The notes beneath the pieces were generated by a model. That model made no database searches. It saw only the letters and a list, made by a program, of their open reading frames with translations, and had not been told where the DNA came from. Both the position numbers and the translations under genes were made by a program. Positions 26,601 to 33,969 of a stretch of 64,000 bases of DNA are shown one piece after another. The DNA comes from an uncultured Bacteroidota bacterium (GTDB taxonomy: Bacteria; Bacteroidota; Bacteroidia; Chitinophagales; Chitinophagaceae). The stretch spans positions 116,607 through 180,606 of the forward strand of contig CAIVEW010000100.1 of assembly GCA_903905065.1 (NCBI GenBank), written 5' to 3'. The stretch's first letter is position 1. Every line of letters starts with the position of its first letter.

Positions 26601-27310
26601 CCTGTGAAGGCTCAACGAGAACCTTGACAGATTCGACAGCAGGCGGCCATTGGAGCAGCAGCAATACAGCAGTAGCTACTGTTGGCTCATCAACCGGTGT
26701 TGTTACCGGCATCTCTGGCGGTACCTGCACAATTACCTATACTGTGGGCACTGGTTTTGCTACAATTGTCTTTACAGTAGATGCAGTCGCTCCAATCTCC
26801 GGCGCGACGACGGTACATGTGGGATCAATTATTACGTTAAGTGATGCAGTTGCAGGTGGATTATGGAGTAGTGGCAGTGCGACGATCGCGACTGTTGGTT
26901 CGTCGACGGGTACTGTCACTGGCGTGTCCGTCGGTTCCGTAAATATTTACTACGTAACACCGGCGGGATGCCTGAGCTATCATTCTGTGAGCGTCACAGC
27001 CGCTCCTGCTGGCAGAGAGTCGTCTGGTAGTTCTGAAACACAGGAGACACGCAATGACATCACATTCAGCCTGTATCCGAATCCCGCATCTGATAATATT
27101 AATCTTACCTGGCAAGGTGAATTGACGGATGCTGGTCAAGTTACGATTACCGACATGACCGGTCATATCGTGTACACATCCGCAATCGACCTTACCAATA
27201 CGTCCCGCCTGGTACAACTACCTACAGCCGGATTTAAGAACGGGATGTACCTGTTAGATATCGTGAGTGGAAACGTACATAGTTCTGCTAAGATCAATGT
27301 AATAAAATAG
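20699..27310 (+). CDS. Giant T9SS-exported Ig-repeat surface protein (2203 aa)
   Basis: Signal peptide MKNLYITIIALFISLASFGQ. Residues about 25-245 form a distinct Cys-containing domain (PIGFTFNFYGTNYTQLIIGANGTVSF, WCDIDIFYTGSTIGSETYSTVG, RKFTISWCNCSMYNC), like the nidogen-type beta domains found at the start of some Bacteroidota adhesins. A short Ig-like segment (IYWYNVTAGTYLGTGDTMTV) and then 25 BIG2-like modules of 70-75 residues follow, to about 2100. Modules 1-12 are diverse; from module 13 on, two types alternate (a GIHGTASVCAGST... type and a ISGSSTVIAGS... type). After a Ser/Glu linker comes a T9SS type A domain (FSLYPNPASDNINLTW ... GMYLLDIVSG). Cell-surface adhesin or matrix function is inferred. 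A terminator follows. Confidence 0.9.
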   Translation: MKNLYITIIALFISLASFGQVTVTSSDTVNCSNTCTALTAHLTGDNPTTLGVTEDDVYSAPIPIGFTFNFYGTNYTQLIIGANGTVSFDTALASGYDPYPISAALLGNTNVLNSICGPWCDIDIFYTGSTIGSETYSTVGVAPNRKFTISWCNCSMYNCSAQRTTTQIILYESTNVVEVHISQKLVCSAWNGGYGIVGVQNATGSAATAAPGRDYPSVWSVPPTEAWRFTPVAGGASYSVASIPYAPIPYASSSIYWYNVTAGTYLGTGDTMTVCPTSPTLYRAAALGCSDTSSGYYFVSPSGVPSPITGVLSVCLGLTSQLTDAATGGTWTSSAPAIAAVSSGGLVTGLSLGTATISYFAGSCYTTAVVTVVPTPTITGSHVLCVGTTDTLTGPSGSTWSSSTPAVATVSTSGLVTGLSAGVATITCIASTGCMATFSVTVNPSPSAISGGTGVSVGSTLPLSDATGGGTWSSSNTAIATVGSTGIVTGVSSGVVSITYKLPTGCYVTHSVQVSGATPIGPINGNDFVCVGSTTILTDSTTGGHWSSTNTGVAIVGSSSGIVTGVSAGLCVISYTVGTSSVIVSFTVNPVPSAITGIRTVCVGSTTGLADTVGGGTWSSSSTNATVSSGGLVTGVAAGTTIITYSVGGCLATAIVTINPSPLISGTRTICVGGTTTLSTTGSASWSSGNTAVATIGATTGIVTGVAAGTTVITCVASTGCTATAIVTVNASSPILPSSPVSICLGGTAALTDATGGGTWSSSNVPVATVSGSGLVSGIGIGTSTISYILTSGCVATKIVTVNNAPVAITPHNPSVCLGSTLLLSDVTTGGTWSSTVPGVATVSAGGLVTSVTAGITEILYSIGTCTVRDTFTVLSGPSPITPSSVTLCLGGGTSLTDATAGGTWSSGSVSIVSVTTGGVITSHAVGTATISYTIGSCSATIVVTVNNGPAAITPHNPSVCVGSTVLLSDATSGGTWTSTITGIATVSSGGLVTSVAVGVTEIDYIIGSCIARDSVTVVAGPAAITPSPVTLCLGGSATLSDATGGGSWSSSATGIVSVTSGGAITANAVGTATISYTVGSCSATTVVTVNTAPGAISPTNPAVCVGGTVTLSDATSGGVWTSSNTGVATVAGGIVTGISAGFTVISYSIGSCSSTRTVSVNPAPAGILGGSTVSAGSTLSLSDATTGGTWSSSNTSIATVGSLTGIVTGVATGTVTIYYTTAAGCQTSHIVTVTALTGIHGTASVCAGSTTTLIDSTAGGHWSSSNTAIATVGSSTGIVTGVTAGTCTISYTVGTSVTTITFTVYAAPATISGSSTVIAGSIITLSDAVTGGNWSSSNASVATVGSLMGSVTGVSPGIVTITYTTTGGCQTTHIVTVTALSGIHGKASVCAGSAVTLNDSTAGGHWSSSNTAIATVGSSTGIVTGVSAGTCIISYTLGTSSTTIAFTVYAAPGTISGSSTVIAGSVITLSDAVAGGLWSSSNAAVATVGSLTGSVTGISPGIVTISYTMAGGCQTTHIVTVTALTGISGTASVCAGSTVTLTNADAGGRWSSSNTAIATVGSSTGVVTGVSAGTCTISYILGTSTVTVTFTVNPSPAAISGASTVIVGFTINLSDAVAGGTWSSSNTSVATVSSSGVVSALSPGTVSINYTLPGGCQATHVVTVTALPGIQGTANVCIGSTRTLTDSISGGHWSSSNTAIATVGSSTGIVTGISSGTCTLTYTVGAYITTVTFTVNFAAPISGSTLVGVGGTITLSDASGGGVWLSSLTPVATVGSSTGVVTGISVGTATIYYVVSLTGCSTSIVVTVNIPIHAIHGSSSVCSGSTITLADSTAGGTWSSSNTAVATVISSTGVVTGVSAGTCAISYTVGTNSATFIVTVNAAPPISGGSTVGVGGTITLSDASPGGTWLSSLTPVATVGSSTGIVTGVAGGTATIYYVTTAGCYTYHIITVTTTPSVHSIGGTASACEGSTRTLTDSTAGGHWSSSNTAVATVGSSTGVVTGISGGTCTITYTVGTGFATIVFTVDAVAPISGATTVHVGSIITLSDAVAGGLWSSGSATIATVGSSTGTVTGVSVGSVNIYYVTPAGCLSYHSVSVTAAPAGRESSGSSETQETRNDITFSLYPNPASDNINLTWQGELTDAGQVTITDMTGHIVYTSAIDLTNTSRLVQLPTAGFKNGMYLLDIVSGNVHSSAKINVIK

Positions 27311-27332
27311 CGGTTAAAGCATAACGGATTGA

Positions 27333-27362
27333 AGGGGCGCCGTTCAGGCGCTCCTTTTTTTT
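27333..27362 (+). terminator. Rho-independent terminator
   Basis: A 9-bp stem (AGGGGCGCC / GGCGCTCCT, one G-U pair) with a 5-base loop is followed by a run of T. It lies 22 bases after the stop of the giant Ig-repeat gene. Confidence 0.88.
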
Positions 27363-27508
27363 GTGCTATCTATGATCTTGTAAATAGTTATCTCCGCGCC
27401 AGAAGGTATCCAACTGCGAATGGCTCCCGCCAAGACGTTAAGCAGGCGTTAACGAAATATAACAATAAGATGAAAATGGGATAGGAAAAATTAACTAACA
27501 GTTATTAC

Positions 27509-27540
27509 GGCGCAAATTGTCACATTTTGTCGCCTTTTTT
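27509..27540 (+). terminator. Second terminator-like hairpin in the 400-bp gap
   Basis: GGCG(CAAAT) ... (ATTTTGT)CGCC followed by six T residues. The stem has one bulge. No coding frame of note lies between this and the 27333 terminator. The rest of the 27363-27710 gap is AT-rich with a candidate promoter at 27552-27582. Confidence 0.5.
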
Positions 27541-27551
27541 GTGCGAAAATC

Positions 27552-27582
27552 TTGGCGTTATTTTTATCATTTGGTATGATTG
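27552..27582 (+). promoter_or_regulatory. Candidate promoter TTG-N20-TATGATTG
   Basis: TTG at 27552-27554 is followed after 20 bases by TATGATTG (27575-27582), one mismatch from TAnnTTTG. It would give a leader of about 120 bases for the nine-unit Ig-repeat gene. Confidence 0.35.
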
Positions 27583-27710
27583 TTGCAACCTCTCAATTGT
27601 AGCGGAAAAACCAATATACGAGAGCCCGAAGAAAGGATAAGTTATAAGACGATCGAAGCCATGTTTCCAGCTAGTGTTTCCCATTTTTTTAATTTTTAAA
27701 ACTTATTCCC

Positions 27711-30700
27711 ATGATCAGACTTTTTACACTGACATTTCTAGCCTGTCTCTTTTCAATCGCGTCCTACGCGGTTAGCCCCATCAACGGCACAGACAGTGTG
27801 TGTGCCGGATCGACGAGAAGCCTGACGGATGCTACATCAGGCGGCACTTGGAGCAGCAGCGATACTTCTGTTGCTTCTATTAATTTGAGCACCGGAGTTG
27901 TTACCGGTATCTCCGTTGGAGTTGCTACAATTACCTACTCGGTAGGTACCGGTATAGCAACGGTTACATTTATTGTCAACCCTGCTGCGGCAACAATCTT
28001 GGGGGCATCGACGGTCTCAGCCGGTGCTACAATAACGCTTAGCGACGCAGTCGGAGGAGGAACCTGGACCAGCAATAATACTTCGATTGCAACCGTGGGT
28101 TCCGGAACTGGCATTGTCACAGGTGTAACTGCGGGCACAGTAACTATTTATTACGTGACAGCAGGTGGCTGCGGAACCTACCATATTGTAACGGTTACCG
28201 GCAGTACATCGGCTGGCCCTATCGGGGGCACGGCCAGCGCATGTGTCGGTAATACAAGCACGCTAACAAACGCCACAACAGGTGGACATTGGAGCAGTGG
28301 CAATACAGTAATTGCTACTGTAGGTTCTTCTACAGGGATTGTTAGCGCTGTTTCTGCAGGCACCTGTACGATAACATATATGGTGGGTACCAGTATTGCG
28401 ACAATTACTTTTACGGTTAACCCCGAGGCCCCTATCTCAGGCAGCACGACTGTCGGCGTAGGCGGTACCATAACACTTAGCGATCCGGTTTCAGGAGGGG
28501 GATGGCTTACCAGCAACGCTTCAATTGCAACAGTTGGCTCCTCTTCGGGCATAGTGACCGGAGTAGCTCCAGGCACTGCGACTATCTATTACAGGACTTC
28601 GGCTCCCTGTTATTCTTACGTTATCGTAACGGTTACCGGCGGAACATCGGCTGGCCCCATCGGTGGCACTACCAGTGCATGTGTAGGCAATACAAGCACA
28701 CTTACAGACGCCACAACAGGCGGGCTCTGGAGCAGCAGCAATGTATCTGTTGCCACAATAGGCTCCTCTACAGGTGTTGTCACCGCCGTTTCGGCAGGCA
28801 CATGTACCATAACCTATTCGGTTGGAACAAGCATTGCAACAATTACATTTACTGTTAATGCCGCTGCTACTTCCATCTATGGCAGCACAACCGTGGGAAT
28901 AGGCGGCACTACGACGCTTAGCGATGGCGTTTCCGGGGGCGCCTGGTTTTCCAGCAATGGCTCCATTGCTACTGTAGGTTCAGCTTCGGGAGTTGTTACC
29001 GGGGTTGCTGCCGGCACAGTATCCATTTACTACCGTACACCTGCCTTCTGCTATACATATACTATTGTAACAGTTACTGCTACGTCCTCGATACATAGTA
29101 TCACTGGCTTTGCAAGCGCATGCGCAGGCAATACGAGCACATTGGCTGATTCCACAACCGGCGGCCACTGGAGCAGCAGCAATACTGCCATTGCTACGGT
29201 TGGTTCATCAACAGGTGTTGTCACAGCAGTTTCCGCGGGCACCTGTACGATTACTTATTCGGTAGGCACCAGTATCGCCACGATCACATTTACAGTTAAC
29301 CCAGAAGCCCCTATATCCGGCGGCACAACAGTAGGCGTGGGCGGAACGATATCACTCAGCGATGCAGTTTCAGGCGGCACGTGGATCACCAGCAACGCTT
29401 CTGTTGCAACTGTTGGCTCCACCTCCGGAATAGTGACCGGAGTAGCTCCCGGCACTGCAACCATTTATTACAGAACTTCAACTCCCTGTTATTCCTATAT
29501 TGTCGTAACCGTTACCGGCACTACTTCAGCGGGCCCCATAGGCGGTGCTTCCCATGCTTGTATAGGCAATACAACCACACTGACAGATGCCACAACCGGC
29601 GGACTCTGGAGCAGCAGCAATACGTCTATTGCCATCATTGGTTCAACCACCGGCGTTGTTACCGCCGTCTCTGCGGGTACTTGCACCATAACCTATATGG
29701 TGGGCACCAGTATGGCCACAATCACGTTCACAGTCAACCTGGTATCTCCGATCTCTGGCAGCGGCACAGTTGCGGTTGGCTCGGTTATAACGATGAGTGA
29801 TGCGATTTCCGGAGGCACATGGTACACAAGCAATTCATCTATTGCATCTGTTGGATCAACTACCGGTATTGTAGCAGGTGTTTCTGTAGGTTCATGTACT
29901 ATTTATTATGTGAACCCTGCTGGTTGCGGCACCTATATTATTGTAACAGTAACGCCAACTTCATCAATCCACGCGATCACCGGTACTGCCAGTGCATGCG
30001 TAGGTAACACCAGCACTTTGGCCGACTCCACAACAGGCGGGCACTGGAGCAGCAGCAATACTACCGTTGCAACCGTTGGTTCATCGACCGGTATTGTTAC
30101 CGCTGTTTCTGCCGGCACTTGCACCATTACCTATATGGTGGGCACCAGCATCGCTACGATCACGTTTACAATCAACCCTGAAGCACCGATATCTGGCAGC
30201 ACTACAGTAGGGATTGGCGGCACCTCAACACTTAGCGACGCTGTTTCCGGAGGCATATGGATCAGCAGCAATGCTTCAATTGCCACAGTCGGCTCTACGT
30301 CCGGTGTAGTAACAGGAGTAGCTGCGGGTACTGCAACTATTTATTACAGAACATCAGCTCCCTGCTATTCTTATATTATTGTAACGGTTACCGCATCGTC
30401 TTCCATACATGGCATTACCGGCAACCCGAGCACATGCGTAGGCTCTACCAGGACATTAATGGATTCGACGTCAGGCGGGCACTGGAGCAGCAGCAACACC
30501 TCAATTGCGTCTGTAGGTTCATCTACCGGCGTCGTTACCGGCATTGCGGCCGGCACTTGCACCATCACTTATTCTGTTGGCACCAGTATAGCCACGGTTA
30601 CCTTTACCGTTAACCCGGTAGCACCTATCACCGGCACTACCACAATTTCAACTGGGACGGTTACAACATTTAGCGATGCTGTTGGTGGTGGCACGTGGCT

Positions 30701-31991
30701 GAGTAGCAACACGGCGGTTGCTACAGTTGGGTCTGCCACCGGCATAGTTACAGGTGTTTCCGCGGGCACGTGCACCATTTATTACATAACCCCCGGCACC
30801 TGCTATCTGTATGTCATCGTGACTGTTACCGCCACTACCGCCATTCATACGATCAGTGGCACTGCCAGCGCTTGCGTAGGCAATACAAGTACGCTTACCG
30901 ACGCCACAGCAGGCGGGCATTGGAGCAGCAGCAATGCCGCAGTCGCTACCGTTGGTTCATCAACGGGTGTTGTCACCGCTGTTTCGGCGGGCACTTGTAC
31001 CATTACTTATATGGTGGGCACCAGCATCGCTACAATTACGTTTACAGTCAACCCTGAAGCGCCTATTTCAGGTGGTTCAACGGTTGACGTCGGAAGCGCC
31101 TTGACACTTAGTGATGCAGTCTCAGGCGGCACATGGATCTCCAGTAATGCCGGAGTTGCCACAGTCGGCTCTACGTCCGGTGTAGTAACAGGAGTAGCCG
31201 CTGGCACTGCCACTATTTATTACAGGACATCGGCTCCCTGCTATTCTTATGTCATTGTAACAGTGACCGCGAGCACTTCTGTTCATACTATCAGCGGCAC
31301 CGCAGAAGCCTGCGAAGGATCAACAAGAACGCTGACTGACGCCACAGCAGGCGGGCATTGGAGCAGCAGCAATGCCTCAGTCGCTACCGTTGGTTCATCA
31401 ACGGGTGTTGTTACTGGTGTTTCTGCTGGTACATGTACTATTACGTACATGGTAGGCACGGCTATTGCAACAATTACGTTTACGGTTAATACTGCTGCTG
31501 CAACGGTCTCGGGCAGTAGTACGGTGCCGGAAGGAGCTACAATAACGTTGAGCGATGCTGTTACCGGCGGCACCTGGAGCAGCAATAATACGGGTGTCGC
31601 CACTGTGGGTTCTTCAACGGGTGTTGTAACGGGTGTTGCCCCAGGTACAGCGACCATCTATTATGTAACACCGGGCGGATGTTATACGTATCACATTGTA
31701 ACCGTGACCGCTACTACGCCGAGCCCTGCAGCTCCTTTGTTGAGGTTGTATCCGAATCCGGCTTCATCGGTAATTAACATCAGTTGGCACGATATTGAAC
31801 CGGGCGAAGGACAATTGACTATTAGCGATATGTCGGGCCACGTTATATATAATTCGGCAATTGACATCAGCACTCCGACAGGGCAAGTGCAAGTGCAAGT
31901 ACCTGTCTCTGGAATGGAAAACGGCATTTATTTGTTCGATATAGTCAGCGGTACCCACCACACAACCGGAAGGCTCAATGTAATACGGTGA
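27711..31991 (+). CDS. T9SS-exported protein of nine two-module Ig repeats (1426 aa)
   Basis: Signal peptide MIRLFTLTFLACLFSIASYA. From residue 23 to about 1346 the protein is nine tandem copies of a roughly 147-residue unit. Each unit holds an A module (for example ITGTASACVGNTSTLADS, then TGGHWSSSNTAVATVGSSTG and AGTCTITYMVGTSIATITF) and a B module (APISGSTTVGVGGTITLSDA, then TATIYYRTSAPCYSYVIVTVT). All are BIG2-like. The C-terminal 80 residues are a T9SS type A sorting domain (LRLYPNPASSVINISW ... NGIYLFDIVSG). Unit spacing at the DNA level is exactly 438 bp in the 3' half. A fibrous, length-variable surface adhesin is a reasonable inference; ligand unknown. The first unit lacks the second A-module cysteine. 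Confidence 0.92.
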   Translation: MIRLFTLTFLACLFSIASYAVSPINGTDSVCAGSTRSLTDATSGGTWSSSDTSVASINLSTGVVTGISVGVATITYSVGTGIATVTFIVNPAAATILGASTVSAGATITLSDAVGGGTWTSNNTSIATVGSGTGIVTGVTAGTVTIYYVTAGGCGTYHIVTVTGSTSAGPIGGTASACVGNTSTLTNATTGGHWSSGNTVIATVGSSTGIVSAVSAGTCTITYMVGTSIATITFTVNPEAPISGSTTVGVGGTITLSDPVSGGGWLTSNASIATVGSSSGIVTGVAPGTATIYYRTSAPCYSYVIVTVTGGTSAGPIGGTTSACVGNTSTLTDATTGGLWSSSNVSVATIGSSTGVVTAVSAGTCTITYSVGTSIATITFTVNAAATSIYGSTTVGIGGTTTLSDGVSGGAWFSSNGSIATVGSASGVVTGVAAGTVSIYYRTPAFCYTYTIVTVTATSSIHSITGFASACAGNTSTLADSTTGGHWSSSNTAIATVGSSTGVVTAVSAGTCTITYSVGTSIATITFTVNPEAPISGGTTVGVGGTISLSDAVSGGTWITSNASVATVGSTSGIVTGVAPGTATIYYRTSTPCYSYIVVTVTGTTSAGPIGGASHACIGNTTTLTDATTGGLWSSSNTSIAIIGSTTGVVTAVSAGTCTITYMVGTSMATITFTVNLVSPISGSGTVAVGSVITMSDAISGGTWYTSNSSIASVGSTTGIVAGVSVGSCTIYYVNPAGCGTYIIVTVTPTSSIHAITGTASACVGNTSTLADSTTGGHWSSSNTTVATVGSSTGIVTAVSAGTCTITYMVGTSIATITFTINPEAPISGSTTVGIGGTSTLSDAVSGGIWISSNASIATVGSTSGVVTGVAAGTATIYYRTSAPCYSYIIVTVTASSSIHGITGNPSTCVGSTRTLMDSTSGGHWSSSNTSIASVGSSTGVVTGIAAGTCTITYSVGTSIATVTFTVNPVAPITGTTTISTGTVTTFSDAVGGGTWLSSNTAVATVGSATGIVTGVSAGTCTIYYITPGTCYLYVIVTVTATTAIHTISGTASACVGNTSTLTDATAGGHWSSSNAAVATVGSSTGVVTAVSAGTCTITYMVGTSIATITFTVNPEAPISGGSTVDVGSALTLSDAVSGGTWISSNAGVATVGSTSGVVTGVAAGTATIYYRTSAPCYSYVIVTVTASTSVHTISGTAEACEGSTRTLTDATAGGHWSSSNASVATVGSSTGVVTGVSAGTCTITYMVGTAIATITFTVNTAAATVSGSSTVPEGATITLSDAVTGGTWSSNNTGVATVGSSTGVVTGVAPGTATIYYVTPGGCYTYHIVTVTATTPSPAAPLLRLYPNPASSVINISWHDIEPGEGQLTISDMSGHVIYNSAIDISTPTGQVQVQVPVSGMENGIYLFDIVSGTHHTTGRLNVIR

Positions 31992-32010
31992 TAACCGCAA
32001 TATAACCGGG

Positions 32011-32042
32011 AAGGGCGCTACATCGTGGCGCCCTTTCGTTTT
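32011..32042 (+). terminator. Rho-independent terminator
   Basis: A stem AAGGGCGC / GCGCCCTT, extendable by three more pairs towards an ATC loop, is followed by TCGTTTTT. It lies 20 bases after the stop of the last gene of the Ig cluster. Confidence 0.85.
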
Positions 32043-32068
32043 TAAGATACCATTCAGAATCGAAACTG

Positions 32069-32076
32069 TATATTTG
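32069..32076 (+). promoter_or_regulatory. TAnnTTTG -7 box (TATATTTG)
   Basis: An exact -7 consensus lies 19 bases before the ATG at 32096. It directly follows the previous terminator and is the likely promoter of the L,D-transpeptidase gene. Confidence 0.55.
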
Positions 32077-32095
32077 TAACTCGTTTTTGCAAAGT

Positions 32096-32869
32096 ATGAT
32101 ATCGAAAATCAAAACAGTTGTGTGTGTGTTGATTGGCCTTATGGCTTGCCTGTCCACCCCTGTTTTATTTGCCCAGGAAGATTCTGCCAGCTTCAGAAAT
32201 GCGCAATTTGCATCATCTCGTGTATCGGATTCCTGGAAAAAATACAATGATACACTTGCTAAAGAATTCCGGAAAAAGAATATCGCTTATCCCCCTAAAG
32301 ATATTTACCTGCGGGCGTTCAAATCACAGAATGATATGGAGCTTTGGGCGCGCAACTCGGAAAGCAGTGAATATAAACTCATAAAAACCTACCATATATG
32401 CGCGGTTCCTGGTTCATTAGGCCCCAAACGCGTACAAGGCGACCGACAGGTACCGGAGGGCTATTACTTTATCGAGGAATTTAACAACGCCAGCGACTTC
32501 TACCTTTCCTTGCTGATCAATTACCCTAACTATTCCGATCAATTGTTAGGCAGCCAGAAAACGGGTAGCGATATTTATATACACGGTGGCTGCGTCACTG
32601 TTGGTTGCCTGCCTATGACCAACCCCGGCATCCAGGAAATATACACCGTATGCCTCAACGCCCGCCTCAGTGGCCAACAGTTTATCCCTGTACACATCTT
32701 CCCTACCCGGCTTAATAAAAACGGTATGGCTTACCTAAACCGGGAATTCCCGAACGATGCCACCAAACAGCAGTTCTGGGCAGAGCTAAAAACCGGGTAT
32801 GAGTATTTTGAAAAGAATCACAAGCTGCTGCCGGTAATGTATACACCGGAAGGCAAATACGCAGATTAG
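32096..32869 (+). CDS. L,D-transpeptidase family protein (YkuD fold, YafK-like)
   Basis: The protein has 257 residues from ATG (MISKIKTVVCVLIGLMACLSTPVLFAQ, signal peptide). A TTG nine bases upstream is also in frame but sits too close to the expected transcription start. The catalytic region is SDIYIHGGCVTVGCLPMTNPGIQEIYTV, the HGGCxTxGCxP signature of YafK-like L,D-transpeptidases, with the second Cys the expected nucleophile. Upstream ASDFYLSLLINYPNYSDQ is also typical. These periplasmic enzymes make or remove L,D peptide bonds in peptidoglycan or attach proteins to it. It is monocistronic, between a terminator and the DUF4249 gene. Confidence 0.9.
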   Translation: MISKIKTVVCVLIGLMACLSTPVLFAQEDSASFRNAQFASSRVSDSWKKYNDTLAKEFRKKNIAYPPKDIYLRAFKSQNDMELWARNSESSEYKLIKTYHICAVPGSLGPKRVQGDRQVPEGYYFIEEFNNASDFYLSLLINYPNYSDQLLGSQKTGSDIYIHGGCVTVGCLPMTNPGIQEIYTVCLNARLSGQQFIPVHIFPTRLNKNGMAYLNREFPNDATKQQFWAELKTGYEYFEKNHKLLPVMYTPEGKYAD

Positions 32870-32887
32870 CCCAAGATCCAAAAACCT

Positions 32888-32895
32888 TATCTTTG
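32888..32895 (+). promoter_or_regulatory. TAnnTTTG -7 box (TATCTTTG)
   Basis: An exact -7 consensus ends 9 bases before the ATG of the DUF4249 gene. Transcription from here would give a leader of only a few bases. Confidence 0.45.
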
Positions 32896-32904
32896 CACCT
32901 CCTA

Positions 32905-33843
32905 ATGACACCCGCGTCCCAAAATATGAATCCTAGACGAATGCTTATGCCCTACAGCCTGGGTGCAATTATCGCGTTCATTTTTATAGCCACACTCCTA
33001 TCTTGCCAGAAAGAAGTGCATATTAACCTCGGCACTTCACCAACCGAGGTTGTAGTGCAGGGTGCGATAGAAACAAATATTCCACCTTACGTAATATTGA
33101 CCAGCACCATAGGATTTTTCTCGAATATAGACCTGGGCACACTTCAAAATAGCTTTATCCATGGGGCCAACGTAACCGTATCAGATGGCAGCAGCACCGT
33201 GACACTCAAGGAATACTCCATTGACACCCTCAACGGCAACAAGTTTTATATTTATACAGTTGACACCACAAACTTGTCAAATATCATGTATGGCCAAGTG
33301 GGTAAATTCTATACGCTTACCATCGCCTACAATGGCATCATTTATACATCTGTTACCAAAATACCAAACCCCAAAGGCGTGGACTCGGTTTGGTTTGGCA
33401 CTCCGGTATTTAAGAATAAGAACACACCAGACAGCGCTATGGAAATGTTCGCCAACTATACCGACCCGGATACCCCTGGCAATTACGTACGATACTTCAC
33501 CAGAAGAAACAATGAGAATTTTTATCCGGCTGGGATATTTACAGACGATCTTGTGAACGGTGAGAACATAAGGAATATTGATCTCTTCGCAGGCTATGAC
33601 GATAGCACACACGTAAACGGAGATTCATTGAGCTATTTTTATCCGGGTGATTCAGTAACGCTGAAATGGTGTGAAATAGATAAAGGCGTTTATGATTTCT
33701 GGAATACATATGCATATGCGAGCAACGCCATCGGGAACCCGTTTGCATCGCCTATAAATATAAAAACGAATATCACAAATGGGGCACTTGGCGTGTGGTG
33801 TGGTTACGGCAGCATATTAACAACCAGGGTTGTTCCTCACTAA
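32905..33843 (+). CDS. DUF4249-like lipoprotein
   Basis: The protein has 312 residues from the ATG at 32905; an ATG at 32926 (MNPRRMLMPYS) is equally plausible. A lipoprotein signal is visible: a hydrophobic stretch AIIAFIFIATLLSC with the lipobox cysteine followed by QKEV. The mature N-terminus VVVQGAIETNIPPYVILTSTIGF and ANVTVSDGSSTVTL match the DUF4249 family of Bacteroidota, which is usually encoded next to a TonB-dependent receptor. No such receptor is adjacent here. Probably an outer-membrane lipoprotein facing the surface or periplasm. The function is unknown. Confidence 0.8.
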   Translation: MTPASQNMNPRRMLMPYSLGAIIAFIFIATLLSCQKEVHINLGTSPTEVVVQGAIETNIPPYVILTSTIGFFSNIDLGTLQNSFIHGANVTVSDGSSTVTLKEYSIDTLNGNKFYIYTVDTTNLSNIMYGQVGKFYTLTIAYNGIIYTSVTKIPNPKGVDSVWFGTPVFKNKNTPDSAMEMFANYTDPDTPGNYVRYFTRRNNENFYPAGIFTDDLVNGENIRNIDLFAGYDDSTHVNGDSLSYFYPGDSVTLKWCEIDKGVYDFWNTYAYASNAIGNPFASPINIKTNITNGALGVWCGYGSILTTRVVPH

Positions 33844-33969
33844 TCCACATAGCTGCGCCAAAGTTTGTATTTCGTACTTCCACATTTCTTTTGTTATCTT
33901 CATTATATTATTTTTACCGTCCGTTATCGAATTGGATATTAGCGGCTACAGATCAAACAGCACACGAAA

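Noticed and set aside
27711..31991. CRISPR array
   Set aside because: The regular repeats are 438 bp long, coding and without unique short spacers, so they are protein repeats.
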